The translations under genes and the position numbers were made by a program. From Methanosphaera sp. (GTDB lineage: Archaea; Methanobacteriota; Methanobacteria; Methanobacteriales; Methanobacteriaceae): a stretch of DNA of 34,287 nucleotides. Positions within the stretch are counted from its first letter, which is position 1. Each line of letters begins with the position of its first letter. The notes below the pieces were generated by a model, which was not told where the DNA came from, made no database searches, and worked only from the letters and a program-made list of their open reading frames with translations. The DNA lies in contig DUHK01000153.1 of the NCBI GenBank assembly GCA_013330915.1, positions 1 through 34,287 of the forward strand, in the 5' to 3' direction. Shown here piece after piece: positions 1 through 8,187 of this stretch.

Positions 1-317
1 TATTAATTGTAGTATAATGGATGAGTAAACAATTAATCGGGGATATTGTTCTAAAATAGATCATATTGTTTGAGAATGAATTATATATGTTTTCTAACAT
101 TTTTAACTCATATCTCATTCAATTTTTTTTTTAATAAACTTTTTTTATCAATCATTTAATAATACTGTTTCTCCTTAAAATAAATAATTTACATGCTCTA
201 ATTATCCGTATATTAAAAAAATAGTTGAATGAAAGGGGGTTATTTAGTTATTCTTTTTTTAAACCATTTGTTATCAATTATGTCTTTTTTTTTGATTGAT
301 TAAATATTTTGAATAAA
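1..317. other. AT-rich intergenic region without a gene
   Basis: No supported coding region is seen here. The stretch holds an 8-bp inverted repeat (ATTAATTG at 2-9 and CAATTAAT at 30-37) and long T runs on the plus strand at about 122-132 and 140-147, which could end a plus-strand transcript entering from the left. An A run at 213-219 would be an oligo-U terminator for the minus-strand helicase. A GGGGG-containing purine stretch near 231-240 resembles a ribosome binding site but no start codon follows at a suitable distance. Confidence 0.6.
213..219 (-). terminator. Oligo-U terminator candidate after the helicase
   Basis: Seven A residues on the plus strand read as seven T on the minus strand, about 100 bases after the helicase stop codon. 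Archaeal transcription commonly ends at such runs. No strong hairpin precedes it, so this is a composition-based guess. Confidence 0.35.
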
Positions 318-2060
318 TTATTTGGTTATGGCTTCCCTGAAAAACTTAGGTACAAGCTTTCTATACATTTTGTTTCTTAATATGGTTTGTATGTTCTTAT
401 CCAGTATGTATGTGTCACAATGGTCGTTTTCAGCTCTCATTCCACGTCCATATGCCTGCAGGAGTGTCATGACAGTCTTGTATGCATACCATTCCGGGTC
501 CATGTTCTTTCTTTCGTTAATCTGCTTGTCACCAAGGTATGGGTATGGAACCTTGTAGATTACCTGGAATTCACATTTCTCGTATGGCAGGTCAACACCC
601 TCACTCATTGAAGGACTGACAAGAACATATGGGTTTTTGGATTTTTCAAACTCTTCCAGGGTTTCCTCCCTCGTTTTAGGAGTGTGTGAGAGTATTCTCT
701 GATCCTTGATATGCTCTGTTATGTACTCCTGACACTTGTAACTGTTTGTATGAACAAGTCCCTTTTCGTTTTTATGTCTGTCAAATATTTCCCTTAACAC
801 GGGTATTGTTTTTGGTGCAGTGTGCCAGAGTGCACGTTTTGACATTGGTCCCACCAGGTTCATGTGTATCGGACGGTACTCCTTCTTGAAGGGGCTTTCA
901 CTGTAAATGTAGTAAACATCCTCAGGATCCAGTCCCAGCCATTTACAGAACAAGTCCTTATCCAGTATTGTTGCACTCATAAACAGAACCTTGTCTGCAT
1001 ACTGGAACAATGTCTGTTCGGCATAACTGTCCACTTTCAATGGCTTGAATGATACCATATCCTCCTCGGTGGATACAATCCAGTTTTCGGGATCGTTTTT
1101 GATGTTAATGGTTATTTCCTTGATTTTTCTCTTGGTGTGCTCTATTCTGTCGGCCTTCTGTTTGGTGTATTCATTTATTCGAAGTTCATTATATGAATCA
1201 TATATGGCCTCCAGGAATGCTATCCAATCCTTCACATCGGTATAACTCATCATGCCCCTTGGAATAATTTCATTAATGTCCTTTTGCAGCTGTTTATTGT
1301 AGATGTTCAACTCCAGCTTGTGCATTATCTTGTCTTCAATGTTATGTGCTTCGTCGAGTATCATCAGGTTACGCTTTTGGAAGTGTTGCACATAGTTTAA
1401 TTCTAGATATGCGTAGTCATAATTGAGTAGTGTTACAGGTTCCTCTATTGCTATTGCCTTCTGGTTCCAGTAGGGACATTTTTCTCCTGACTGGAAAGTA
1501 AACGGCGTGTTATAGTAGTCTCCGTCGGCATCGGTCACATCTTTTTGTTTAGACTTTTCTATTTTTATACCATACGGACAACTAAATCCGTCTGTTGTAC
1601 GTATTGTCTGGCATGTTCCCTGATCACATGAGTTTAATCCCCCACTGTCCATGCAGGTGAAATTGTTTCTTCCCTTAACCTGGGCGTACCCGAATTCATC
1701 AGCATACTGTCTTTGGAGCTGTTTGGTCATGGTCAGTATGTAGGATGGTTGTAGTATCTGTGCCAGTGTAGCGGCTATGGCTGATTTACCTGTTCCCGTA
1801 CCTGCCTCCAGTATAACGTATTTCTTGTCTGATTCAAGGGCATTTAGTATTTCGGTGATAAGTTCTAGCTGGTTGTGTCGTGCCTGTTTGAATGGAAAGT
1901 TTTCTATTATTTCATCATCAATTTCAGGGTGTTGTCTTTGAAGTTCTTCCTTTTCTTCCGTTGTTGGTCTTTCTATCTGTGATGGCCTTTCTTCTTCACC
2001 TTTTGAGCATACGCACTTGTTTTTTATCATTCCACAATTTGGGCAAAATATTGAATTCAT
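318..2060 (-). CDS. XPD/DinG-type superfamily 2 helicase with Fe-S cluster and N-terminal zinc-binding motif
   Basis: A 580-residue ATP-dependent DNA helicase of the Rad3/XPD/DinG group, which unwinds DNA 5' to 3' during repair. Visible motifs: an N-terminal Cys cluster (C6, C9, C16, C18) suggesting a small zinc ribbon; Walker A AGTGTGKS at 86-93; cysteines 136, 145, 150, 161 and 195 between Walker A and Walker B, placed where this family binds a 4Fe-4S cluster; Walker B DEAH at 236-239; and motif VI QAYGRGMRAE at 535-544 with the expected arginines. The start is the ATG preceded by AAGGTTATAAC. The zinc motif is not part of the minimal XPD core. The gene stands alone, facing away from cbiL. 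Helicase assignment is firm; whether it acts in nucleotide excision repair or as a DinG-like enzyme cannot be decided from the sequence. Confidence 0.9.
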   Translation of the reverse strand: MNSIFCPNCGMIKNKCVCSKGEEERPSQIERPTTEEKEELQRQHPEIDDEIIENFPFKQARHNQLELITEILNALESDKKYVILEAGTGTGKSAIAATLAQILQPSYILTMTKQLQRQYADEFGYAQVKGRNNFTCMDSGGLNSCDQGTCQTIRTTDGFSCPYGIKIEKSKQKDVTDADGDYYNTPFTFQSGEKCPYWNQKAIAIEEPVTLLNYDYAYLELNYVQHFQKRNLMILDEAHNIEDKIMHKLELNIYNKQLQKDINEIIPRGMMSYTDVKDWIAFLEAIYDSYNELRINEYTKQKADRIEHTKRKIKEITINIKNDPENWIVSTEEDMVSFKPLKVDSYAEQTLFQYADKVLFMSATILDKDLFCKWLGLDPEDVYYIYSESPFKKEYRPIHMNLVGPMSKRALWHTAPKTIPVLREIFDRHKNEKGLVHTNSYKCQEYITEHIKDQRILSHTPKTREETLEEFEKSKNPYVLVSPSMSEGVDLPYEKCEFQVIYKVPYPYLGDKQINERKNMDPEWYAYKTVMTLLQAYGRGMRAENDHCDTYILDKNIQTILRNKMYRKLVPKFFREAITK

Positions 2061-2147
2061 GTTATAACCTTATGTTTTTCATAGTTATTCTATTTTTTTA
2101 AGGATACTTTAATGATTATTCTATTCTTTTTAAAAGTATTTGAACAA

Positions 2148-2157
2148 TTTATATATG
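2148..2157 (+). promoter_or_regulatory. TATA-like box upstream of cbiL
   Basis: TTTATATATG fits the archaeal box A consensus and lies about 100 bases before the proposed cbiL start, giving a leader of roughly 75 nucleotides. Call based on sequence pattern and position only. Confidence 0.4.
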
Positions 2158-2255
2158 TTAATAAAACTATAGAATATAGTAGTATATATAGGAAAATATT
2201 ATTTTTTAACATTATTTTAATCAATATTCAAAAACACATTAAAAAGAGGAATTTT

Positions 2256-2954
2256 ATGGAAATAGGAAAGTTATATGGAATAGGTGTAGGTCCTGGAGAC
2301 CCTGAATTAGTGACAATTAAGGCAGCACGTATCATAAAGGATACAGACATAATATTTGCTCCACAATCCAAAAAAGGAAGACCAAGTGTGGCATTAAAAA
2401 TAGTTCAAGGTATAATCGATGAAAGAGAAGATGAACCTGAAATACTACAACCATTATTCCCAATGACAGAGGATGCCGAAACACTTGACAAATCATGGGA
2501 CACCGCCGCAGAACAATTGTTTGAGAAACTCTCACAGGGACTTGACGTGGTATTCGTAACATTAGGTGATCCTACAATATTCAGTACTTTCTCCTATGTT
2601 TCAAAAAGATTACAGAAAAAAGGTGTTGAAGTCGTACTTGTACCTGGAATTGCCGCTATGACAGCATGCAGTACAACAGCTGGAATACAGTTAACAGAAC
2701 AGGATGACATACTTGTTGTCGTACCACAAATTGATGAAAGATTACCAAAAATATTACCTTACGTTGACACTGTAGTGGCCATGAAAACTTCACGTCACAT
2801 TGACCTGCTTGAAGACTGTATAAATCAGGACCCTAGAGAAAAAGAAATAGTTTCAGTACAGAATTGTACTATGGAAGATGAAAACATAGTACACGGCTTT
2901 GTAAACAACAAAAAATATTTCTCAACAAGCATAATAAAATTCAAAAAAGAGTAG
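2256..2954 (+). CDS. cbiL: Cobalt-factor II / precorrin-2 C20-methyltransferase
   Basis: A 232-residue SAM-dependent methyltransferase of the tetrapyrrole methylase family. It adds the C20 methyl group to the corrin ring in cobalamin (here corrinoid and methanogenic cofactor) synthesis in the cytoplasm. Seen motifs: GVGPGDPE at 10-17, a CobI/CbiL-like SAM-binding loop; TLGDPTIFSTFSYV at 102-115, which is characteristic of the C20 enzymes; and VPGIAAMTA at 129-137. I chose the ATG at 2256 because AGAGGA lies just before it and the protein then begins right at the conserved fold; an open frame extends 48 codons further upstream but is low-complexity AT-rich sequence. Other cobalamin genes are absent from the window, so it is a single scattered pathway gene. 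It converges on the next gene with a 13-base gap. Confidence 0.88.
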   Translation: MEIGKLYGIGVGPGDPELVTIKAARIIKDTDIIFAPQSKKGRPSVALKIVQGIIDEREDEPEILQPLFPMTEDAETLDKSWDTAAEQLFEKLSQGLDVVFVTLGDPTIFSTFSYVSKRLQKKGVEVVLVPGIAAMTACSTTAGIQLTEQDDILVVVPQIDERLPKILPYVDTVVAMKTSRHIDLLEDCINQDPREKEIVSVQNCTMEDENIVHGFVNNKKYFSTSIIKFKKE

Positions 2955-2956
2955 TA

Positions 2957-2985
2957 TGGAAGAACTCTTAATCTTCCAGTTTTTT
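2957..2985 (+). terminator. Hairpin plus T run after cbiL
   Basis: A perfect 7-bp stem (TGGAAGA at 2957-2963, TCTTCCA at 2972-2978) with an 8-base loop is followed by six T residues at 2980-2985 and seven more at 2991-2997. It begins three bases after the cbiL stop and overlaps the 3' end of the convergent glycosyltransferase gene. It has the form of an intrinsic terminator. Confidence 0.55.
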
Positions 2986-4071
2986 CATTATTTTTTTACA
3001 GAGAATTTGCCAATCAAATTCTTCAAATATCTTTTTTTGCACATTATACGGATTTTCTTCAATGTTCTCCCAGTTATTTATAGTTTTCTGCAGATTTTCT
3101 TCCAATTCATTAATGTCATGACTTATTAGTTTTCCATATCCTGTCTTTTCTATAATGTCTGGTGAACCACCCACATCCGTGGATATGATGTAGTTTCCGT
3201 GATAAGCCGCTTCCAGGGTTGATATTCCAAAACTTTCCTTTTTGGAAGTACAACAGTAAATGCTTGAAAGGGCATATTCCATACTTAGTTTTTCCTTATC
3301 AGAAACATAACCCCTGAATATCACCTTGTTTCTGAGATTTTCATTCTTCTTGAAAAAGTCACTGATGAAGTCTTTCATGTCATCTTCAACACTACCTACA
3401 AGCACAACCTTCCAATCCTTCAGGTCGATGTGGCTTACAGCTTCAAGCAGCATGTCTATAGACTTGTTTTTCCTTTCAATATAACCCACGTATAGTATGC
3501 GGTGTTGTTTGTCTTTAAGTGGGGTGTTGTTTTGTTGAACACCATTTGGAAGATATAACAGTTTTTTTTCGTCTATGATGCCGCTTTGTAGCAATGCACT
3601 GTAATTTCGTTTTGTTTCTATACTGATTAAATCTATGAATTTAAACAATATTTTCACGTATAAACGTCTAAGGGCAGGTAATATTCCTTTTCTTTTTAGA
3701 AGAAAGTCGATAAATTCATTGTTGGCATCTATTTTCAGGAATATTTTTCCTTTTCTGTTGTTTAACTTGTAACTGAGAATGTAGTGTGGTAACAGACTAT
3801 ATCTAAGATGATATAATTGCAGCACATCAATATCTTTGGCATGTTTTTTAAGATATCGTTTAACATCCCTTTTTTCATCTCCGGAATCTTCCAAATAGTC
3901 TATCGTGAAGTTTTCACAGTGGAGTAATTCATCCATATATTCGAATTCCTCATTGGGATATGTTGTAATCTTTGTCTGATAAGTGTCTGATAAAGTGTAT
4001 GGAATCATGCCCACGTCCTTTGTAAGAATGTAATTATACAATCCCGGAAATATGCAGTTAAATCTTTTCAA
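2968..4071 (-). CDS. GT4 family glycosyltransferase
   Basis: A 367-residue GT-B fold, probably retaining, glycosyltransferase that would add a sugar from a nucleotide donor to a surface glycan precursor. The C-terminal donor domain shows LPNGV at 174-178, the RILYVGYIERKNKS turn at 191-204, and the E-x7-E signature at E279 and E287 (ESFGISTLE) followed by ISTDVGGSPDII. The N-terminal acceptor half is divergent and lacks the usual glycine-rich opening, so the acceptor cannot be guessed. Start is TTG with AAGGAG 11 bases upstream; that AAGGAG overlaps the TAA stop of the preceding small gene, so the two are probably co-translated. Last gene of a two-gene minus-strand unit. Confidence 0.85.
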   Translation of the reverse strand: MKRFNCIFPGLYNYILTKDVGMIPYTLSDTYQTKITTYPNEEFEYMDELLHCENFTIDYLEDSGDEKRDVKRYLKKHAKDIDVLQLYHLRYSLLPHYILSYKLNNRKGKIFLKIDANNEFIDFLLKRKGILPALRRLYVKILFKFIDLISIETKRNYSALLQSGIIDEKKLLYLPNGVQQNNTPLKDKQHRILYVGYIERKNKSIDMLLEAVSHIDLKDWKVVLVGSVEDDMKDFISDFFKKNENLRNKVIFRGYVSDKEKLSMEYALSSIYCCTSKKESFGISTLEAAYHGNYIISTDVGGSPDIIEKTGYGKLISHDINELEENLQKTINNWENIEENPYNVQKKIFEEFDWQILCKKIMKKLED

Positions 4072-4086
4072 TTTATATTAAACTCC

Positions 4087-4416
4087 TTATTCTTTGTAAC
4101 AGTATATTTCAATCTGATTTTTTATTTTATGTGTCAGCTGCTTTTCATCCAGCTGGATAGGCATTTTAAGATCTTCCAACAAATCAAATTCTGTGTCTAT
4201 GATTTCCTCGACACGATATAAAAACCAGCTGGTTGTTTCATCCTTTGCCTTCTTGTTAAATAGGGGGTAATCAAATCCTTCAGTATTAAATCCGTTTTTT
4301 CCACTGTATTCTATGGTCATTTCATCATCGTTATGGATTATTATCTCTGCAGTGCTTATTCCATGATTTTCTTTCAAATCTTCAAAACGATAATGAAACT
4401 TTTCATAAGATGTCAT
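4087..4416 (-). CDS. Small hypothetical protein, 109 aa
   Basis: I do not recognise this family. The 109-residue product is acidic and soluble, with no signal peptide or membrane segment, and contains Trp and many aromatic residues (WFLYRVEEI near the middle). I chose ATG at 4416 because GTGAT, a match to the archaeal anti-16S sequence, lies a few bases before it; an upstream in-frame GTG at 4425 is part of that ribosome binding site. It precedes the GT4 gene at 2968 by 15 bases and shares its stop codon region with that gene's Shine-Dalgarno sequence, so it could be an accessory protein of that glycosyltransferase. That link is inference from position. Confidence 0.65.
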   Translation of the reverse strand: MTSYEKFHYRFEDLKENHGISTAEIIIHNDDEMTIEYSGKNGFNTEGFDYPLFNKKAKDETTSWFLYRVEEIIDTEFDLLEDLKMPIQLDEKQLTHKIKNQIEIYCYKE

Positions 4417-4445
4417 TTGAATCACTTGTTTATTTTAAATAGTAA

Positions 4446-4467
4446 TTATTTATAAATATATAAATAG
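4446..4467 (+). promoter_or_regulatory. TATA-like region of the divergent 4426-4488 promoter
   Basis: An AT-only stretch with two overlapping TTTATAAATA/TATAAAT elements lies 22-43 bases before the small membrane protein start. The 72-base gap between divergent genes must carry promoters for both directions, and the near-palindromic AT stretch could serve both. Confidence 0.4.
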
Positions 4468-4488
4468 AAGTATTTAAGGAATGATATT

Positions 4489-4737
4489 ATGTTAGAAAAA
4501 GTTTGGACCGAACTATCATATAATCAAAAGAAAGAAATTGGAAAATACGCTTTAGTCTTTACAGGTGGAGTACTGGCAGGATTGTTGATTAACAAGTTTT
4601 ATGAGGATTCCATGGCAGAGATTAATAAAAGAAGCGTGGATTATGGAAGCACTGAAAAAATTCAGTTGGATATCACTAATCCGGAAGACGATATAATAAT
4701 TGATGAAGATGCGGTTGAAGACACAATAGAAAAATAA
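4489..4737 (+). CDS. Small single-pass membrane protein, 82 aa
   Basis: An 82-residue protein with one predicted membrane segment at about 20-37 (YALVFTGGVLAGLLINKF), a basic stretch before it and a strongly acidic C-terminal tail (residues about 60-82 rich in Asp and Glu). No known family is recognised. ATG follows AGGAATGAT. The stop lies 10-25 bases before the next glycosyltransferase start, so it appears to be the first gene of a four-gene plus-strand operon (membrane protein, GT2, GT4, GT2). A role as membrane anchor or scaffold for the soluble glycosyltransferases is a guess based only on position and topology. Confidence 0.7.
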   Translation: MLEKVWTELSYNQKKEIGKYALVFTGGVLAGLLINKFYEDSMAEINKRSVDYGSTEKIQLDITNPEDDIIIDEDAVEDTIEK

Positions 4738-4762
4738 ATGGGGTTTTATTATTCAAAAGAAT

Positions 4763-5683
4763 GTGGCTGTTGTCTTATTGAACTGGAATGGGGATGAAGA
4801 TACAATAGAATGTTTGGAATCATTGAAAACGCTTGATTATCCTAGTTTTGATGTTTATCTTGTTGACAACGATTCGCAAAAACAATCTATAAACAACATA
4901 ATCAATTATCTGGAAAAGGATTCCTTTTATAGGAGTGCAACAGTCAAAAAAGATGACTTATCCTCCTTTAAGAAAGAAGATAAAACTAATCTTGTTTTCA
5001 TATTGAACGACAACAATGCAGGATTTGCCGGTGGAAACAACGTTGCCCTGAATTACATTAAGGACAATGTTCAGGAAGGTTATGTGTTGCTGTTGAATAA
5101 TGATACCATAGTTTCAAAAGACCTGTTGACTGCAATGGTAAGTAAATTCAATGAATCCGACGATACAGGTTTTGTCGGTGCAACTCATTATTACTATCAT
5201 GAAAAGGACAGGATACAAACACTTGGTGGCGGATTGATAGATCTTGTTCACGGTGAATGCACTGCCGTAACCCAACCTGGAACTAGGGATGAATTTGATT
5301 TTTTAACAGGTTCTTGTATACTGATGTCCTGTGATGTTCTAAGGGATGTTGGAGTGATGTACGAGGAATACTTCATGTACTGGGAAGATGTTGACTGGTC
5401 CACAACAGCCAGAAAAAAAGGTCATAAATTAAAAATTTCAGACACTGGATATATATATCATAAGGAAGGAGCTTCAATTAAATCATTATCCAGAATTTAC
5501 TATCATACACGTAACAGAATTTTATATATGAAACGTCATACCAGTGGTTTGGTGTATTACAAATTCCTGATTTACATAGTGTTGTATGTTCTAAAAGAAT
5601 CATTCACAAATATTTTAAAAAACAGGGAATATTCAATGACTCTAATAAGGGGTCTGAAGGATGGTCTGTTAAAAATTATATAG
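4763..5683 (+). CDS. GT2 family glycosyltransferase (rhamnosyltransferase-like)
   Basis: A GT-A fold glycosyltransferase of about 306 residues. Seen: opening strand VVLLNWNGDEDTIECLESL, LVDNDS, NNAGFAGGNN, the donor/metal site LLLNND with D114, and a later ED pair in EEYFMYWEDVDWS, typical of WbbL/rhamnosyltransferase-like GT2 enzymes. A hydrophobic stretch near the C-terminus (KFLIYIVLYVL) suggests membrane association. It closely resembles the 6973 gene in architecture. The first standard start is GTG at 4763, but no ribosome binding site is correctly spaced for it; GGGG at 4740-4743 instead suits ATT at 4751, which would add four residues. I therefore give the conservative start and treat the AUU start as a finding. 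Sugar specificity is unknown. Confidence 0.85.
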   Translation: MAVVLLNWNGDEDTIECLESLKTLDYPSFDVYLVDNDSQKQSINNIINYLEKDSFYRSATVKKDDLSSFKKEDKTNLVFILNDNNAGFAGGNNVALNYIKDNVQEGYVLLLNNDTIVSKDLLTAMVSKFNESDDTGFVGATHYYYHEKDRIQTLGGGLIDLVHGECTAVTQPGTRDEFDFLTGSCILMSCDVLRDVGVMYEEYFMYWEDVDWSTTARKKGHKLKISDTGYIYHKEGASIKSLSRIYYHTRNRILYMKRHTSGLVYYKFLIYIVLYVLKESFTNILKNREYSMTLIRGLKDGLLKII

Positions 5684-5725
5684 ATTGAAATAGATAATAA
5701 TATCATCAGATAAGGAGTAAGTAAA

Positions 5726-6970
5726 TTGAACAAAAGACGATTAAACATAGCAGTATTTCATAATCTTCCATCAGGTGGGGCAAAAAGGTCATTATATACC
5801 TATGTTGAATATTTGACTAAACAGGGACACATCGTGGATGTCTTCATACCTGATACTGCAAACGAAGAATATCTGCCCTTGGATTCTGTTGCAAACAACG
5901 TAATTAAATACGAGGTCAAACCAAGTTTCTTCAGGGAAAAGATATACTCAATATTCAGTTACGTTCCTGCAATCATTAAAAGGGTATCGGTAAATAATGT
6001 AATGAAAACCGAACAAAAAATTGCCGAGGACCTAAACGATTCAGGTTATGATATAGTCTACTGTGAACAGGATCAATTCACCATGACTCCGGTAATTTTC
6101 AAATACTTAACAAAACCATCAATATACTACTGTCAACAGCCAATTCGAAACGAAAAAATTCTCGACAAGGTCAACAGTCAAAAAACCAGGGCAGGCATAT
6201 TCAACAACCCTCTGATAAGACCATTTGCCGACATCTTTGTAAATCATGTGGAAACAAGAGATTATGAAAGGGACATGGAATTTGCGGAATATTCCACAAA
6301 CCTCCTTGCAAACTCATACTTTTCCCATGAAAACATACTAAGACAGTATGGAAAAAACGCATATGTATCGTACATTGGTGTGGACAACAAAAAGTTCGTA
6401 CCGCTAAACCTTAAGAGGGACAACTACGTATTGTCTGTCGGTACCTGCATACCTCCAAAGGGTTATGACTTCATAATCCGATCAATTTCCAAAATACCAA
6501 AGGACATAAGACCGGAACTGGTGATTGTAGGAAACAGTAGTGACGAACTGTGGGTGGAATATCTGAAAAATCTGGCACAGGAAAATGGTGTTGACATGGA
6601 CATACTCACCATGATATCAGATGACGAGTTGATAAACCTATACAACAAGGCTAAAATGGTGGTATATGCTCCGTATCTGGAACCATTCGGATATATACCA
6701 CTTGAGGCAATGGCATGTGGAACTCCGGTAGTGGGTATAAAGGAAGGTGGAGTTAGAGAAACCGTACTGCACAACAAAACAGGACTTCTAACACAAAGAG
6801 ATGAAAAGGACTTTGCAGATGCAGTAATAAGACTACTTAAGGATGATGAACTGTGGAACAGAATGTCTGCTACAGGAATAAAATACATAGAATCTGCATG
6901 GACACTGGAAAAGGCCGGAGAACGCTTACTCGAACATATTTACAGAATACTTGAAGAAGATGGGGAATAA
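5726..6970 (+). CDS. GT4 family glycosyltransferase
   Basis: A 414-residue GT-B glycosyltransferase. Seen: an N-terminal acceptor domain opening with NIAVFHNLPSGGAKRSL, a donor domain with GTCIPPKGYDFIIRSI, and the E-x7-E signature at E319 and E327 (EPFGYIPLE) followed by AMACGTPVVG. No signal peptide or membrane segment, so cytoplasmic. The start is TTG with AAGGAG eight bases upstream. It sits between two GT2 paralogues; the next gene's ribosome binding site GGGGAA lies in its last codons and its stop is two bases before the next ATG, so translation is probably coupled. The order GT2-GT4-GT2 suggests sequential addition to one oligosaccharide. Confidence 0.87.
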   Translation: MNKRRLNIAVFHNLPSGGAKRSLYTYVEYLTKQGHIVDVFIPDTANEEYLPLDSVANNVIKYEVKPSFFREKIYSIFSYVPAIIKRVSVNNVMKTEQKIAEDLNDSGYDIVYCEQDQFTMTPVIFKYLTKPSIYYCQQPIRNEKILDKVNSQKTRAGIFNNPLIRPFADIFVNHVETRDYERDMEFAEYSTNLLANSYFSHENILRQYGKNAYVSYIGVDNKKFVPLNLKRDNYVLSVGTCIPPKGYDFIIRSISKIPKDIRPELVIVGNSSDELWVEYLKNLAQENGVDMDILTMISDDELINLYNKAKMVVYAPYLEPFGYIPLEAMACGTPVVGIKEGGVRETVLHNKTGLLTQRDEKDFADAVIRLLKDDELWNRMSATGIKYIESAWTLEKAGERLLEHIYRILEEDGE

Positions 6971-6972
6971 AG

Positions 6973-7929
6973 ATGACAAAACCATTGGTATCCATAATAT
7001 TATTGAACTGGAACGGTTATGAAGACACATTGGAAGCATTGGAATCCCTGTATCAGATAGATTATCCCAACTATAACGTTATAGTGGCAGATAATAACTC
7101 TACAAACGATTCAATAGATAAAATAAAGGAATATGCCCTTGGAAATATAAGGGTTGAAACAGAATATACAAAATATGCTGACAACAAGCCCATCCAATTA
7201 ACCTGTCTTGATGAAGGAGATTACACCAGGGCAGACAACACTTCCACACAATCACAAAAGAAACTCTTGCTCATACAAAACAGGGAAAACTATGGTTTTG
7301 CAAAGGGAAACAACATTGCAATAGACTACACTATGAAAGTCGATAAACCTGATTATGTGCTGCTTCTAAACAATGACACTATTGTTGCACCGGATTTTCT
7401 TGACAGGTTGATTGATGTGGCACAAAGTGATTCCAACATAGGGCTGCTCGGACCAAAATTTTATTACTATGACTATGAGGGAAGTCATGAAACAATATGG
7501 TGTATAGGAAGTGTTGTTGATCTGGATCATTTTCCGGGACATCACAGCATCATGGAAGAGCCTGGTTATGACTTAACACAGGATGTCATTGAATGTGACT
7601 GGGTATCAGGAGCAGGAGCATTAATAAAGGCAGAAGCAATGCCTGATGAGTATTTATCCACTGAATTTTTCTTTGGATGTGAGGATGTGGATTTGGCAAT
7701 ATCCATCAAGAAAAAGGGATATAAGGTAGTGACTGTCACCGATTCTATCATATGGCACAAGGTTGGAATGTCAAGACACAAAAATTCCACATTTAAAACG
7801 GAATATAATCACATTAAAACAAACCTGCAATTTATCAAAAAACACAAATCCAACTATTATTTAAACTTGCCAAAATACTGTTATCAAATAATGAAACTCT
7901 ATATTAAAGCTCTGATTAACAAGATATAA
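6973..7929 (+). CDS. GT2 family glycosyltransferase (rhamnosyltransferase-like)
   Basis: A 318-residue GT-A glycosyltransferase paralogous in layout to the 4763 gene. Seen: VSIILLNWNGYEDTLEALESL at the N-terminus, VADNNSTNDS, ENYGFAKGNN, donor site LLLNND with D135, and CDWVSGAGALIK followed by FFGCEDVDLA. An insert of about 30 residues between the second strand and the NYGFAKGNN motif is larger than usual. ATG follows GGGGAATAAAG that overlaps the stop of the preceding GT4. It is the last gene of the plus-strand operon and is followed by T-rich terminator sequence. Confidence 0.86.
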   Translation: MTKPLVSIILLNWNGYEDTLEALESLYQIDYPNYNVIVADNNSTNDSIDKIKEYALGNIRVETEYTKYADNKPIQLTCLDEGDYTRADNTSTQSQKKLLLIQNRENYGFAKGNNIAIDYTMKVDKPDYVLLLNNDTIVAPDFLDRLIDVAQSDSNIGLLGPKFYYYDYEGSHETIWCIGSVVDLDHFPGHHSIMEEPGYDLTQDVIECDWVSGAGALIKAEAMPDEYLSTEFFFGCEDVDLAISIKKKGYKVVTVTDSIIWHKVGMSRHKNSTFKTEYNHIKTNLQFIKKHKSNYYLNLPKYCYQIMKLYIKALINKI

Positions 7930-7940
7930 CTTTAAAACTC

Positions 7941-7956
7941 TTTTTAATATTTTTTT
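7941..7956 (+). terminator. Oligo-T terminator candidate after the GT2-GT4-GT2 operon
   Basis: Five T at 7941-7945 and seven T at 7950-7956, starting 12 bases after the stop of the last GT2 gene. This fits archaeal oligo-U termination. Confidence 0.5.
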
Positions 7957-8130
7957 AACTACAGTAGATAATCAGTAATTGATTCTATCTAAATTACCAT
8001 AATTTAATTCTATTCTAAACAAACCTTTTTCACTCAGTAATTTTTTAAAAGAAGTTATTTGATAATATAATAATTTTATAGCATATCTTTTACTATTTAT
8101 GTAAAAATAATTCCCATTATTTTAACAATC

Positions 8131-8140
8131 TTTAAATAGT
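8131..8140 (+). promoter_or_regulatory. TATA-like box upstream of the adhesin gene
   Basis: TTTAAATAGT lies about 50-60 bases before the adhesin start region, in an otherwise AT-rich gap (7930-8187) that carries no gene. It would place transcription start near 8160. Confidence 0.35.
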
Positions 8141-8187
8141 ATTTGAAACAATAAATTTAGTTATAATTCATTGTTAAACAATGTATT

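Noticed and set aside
6463..6888. 141-codon minus-strand open frame inside the GT4 gene at 5726
   Set aside because: Mirrors the conserved donor domain of the GT4 protein; Ser-rich antisense translation with no motif.
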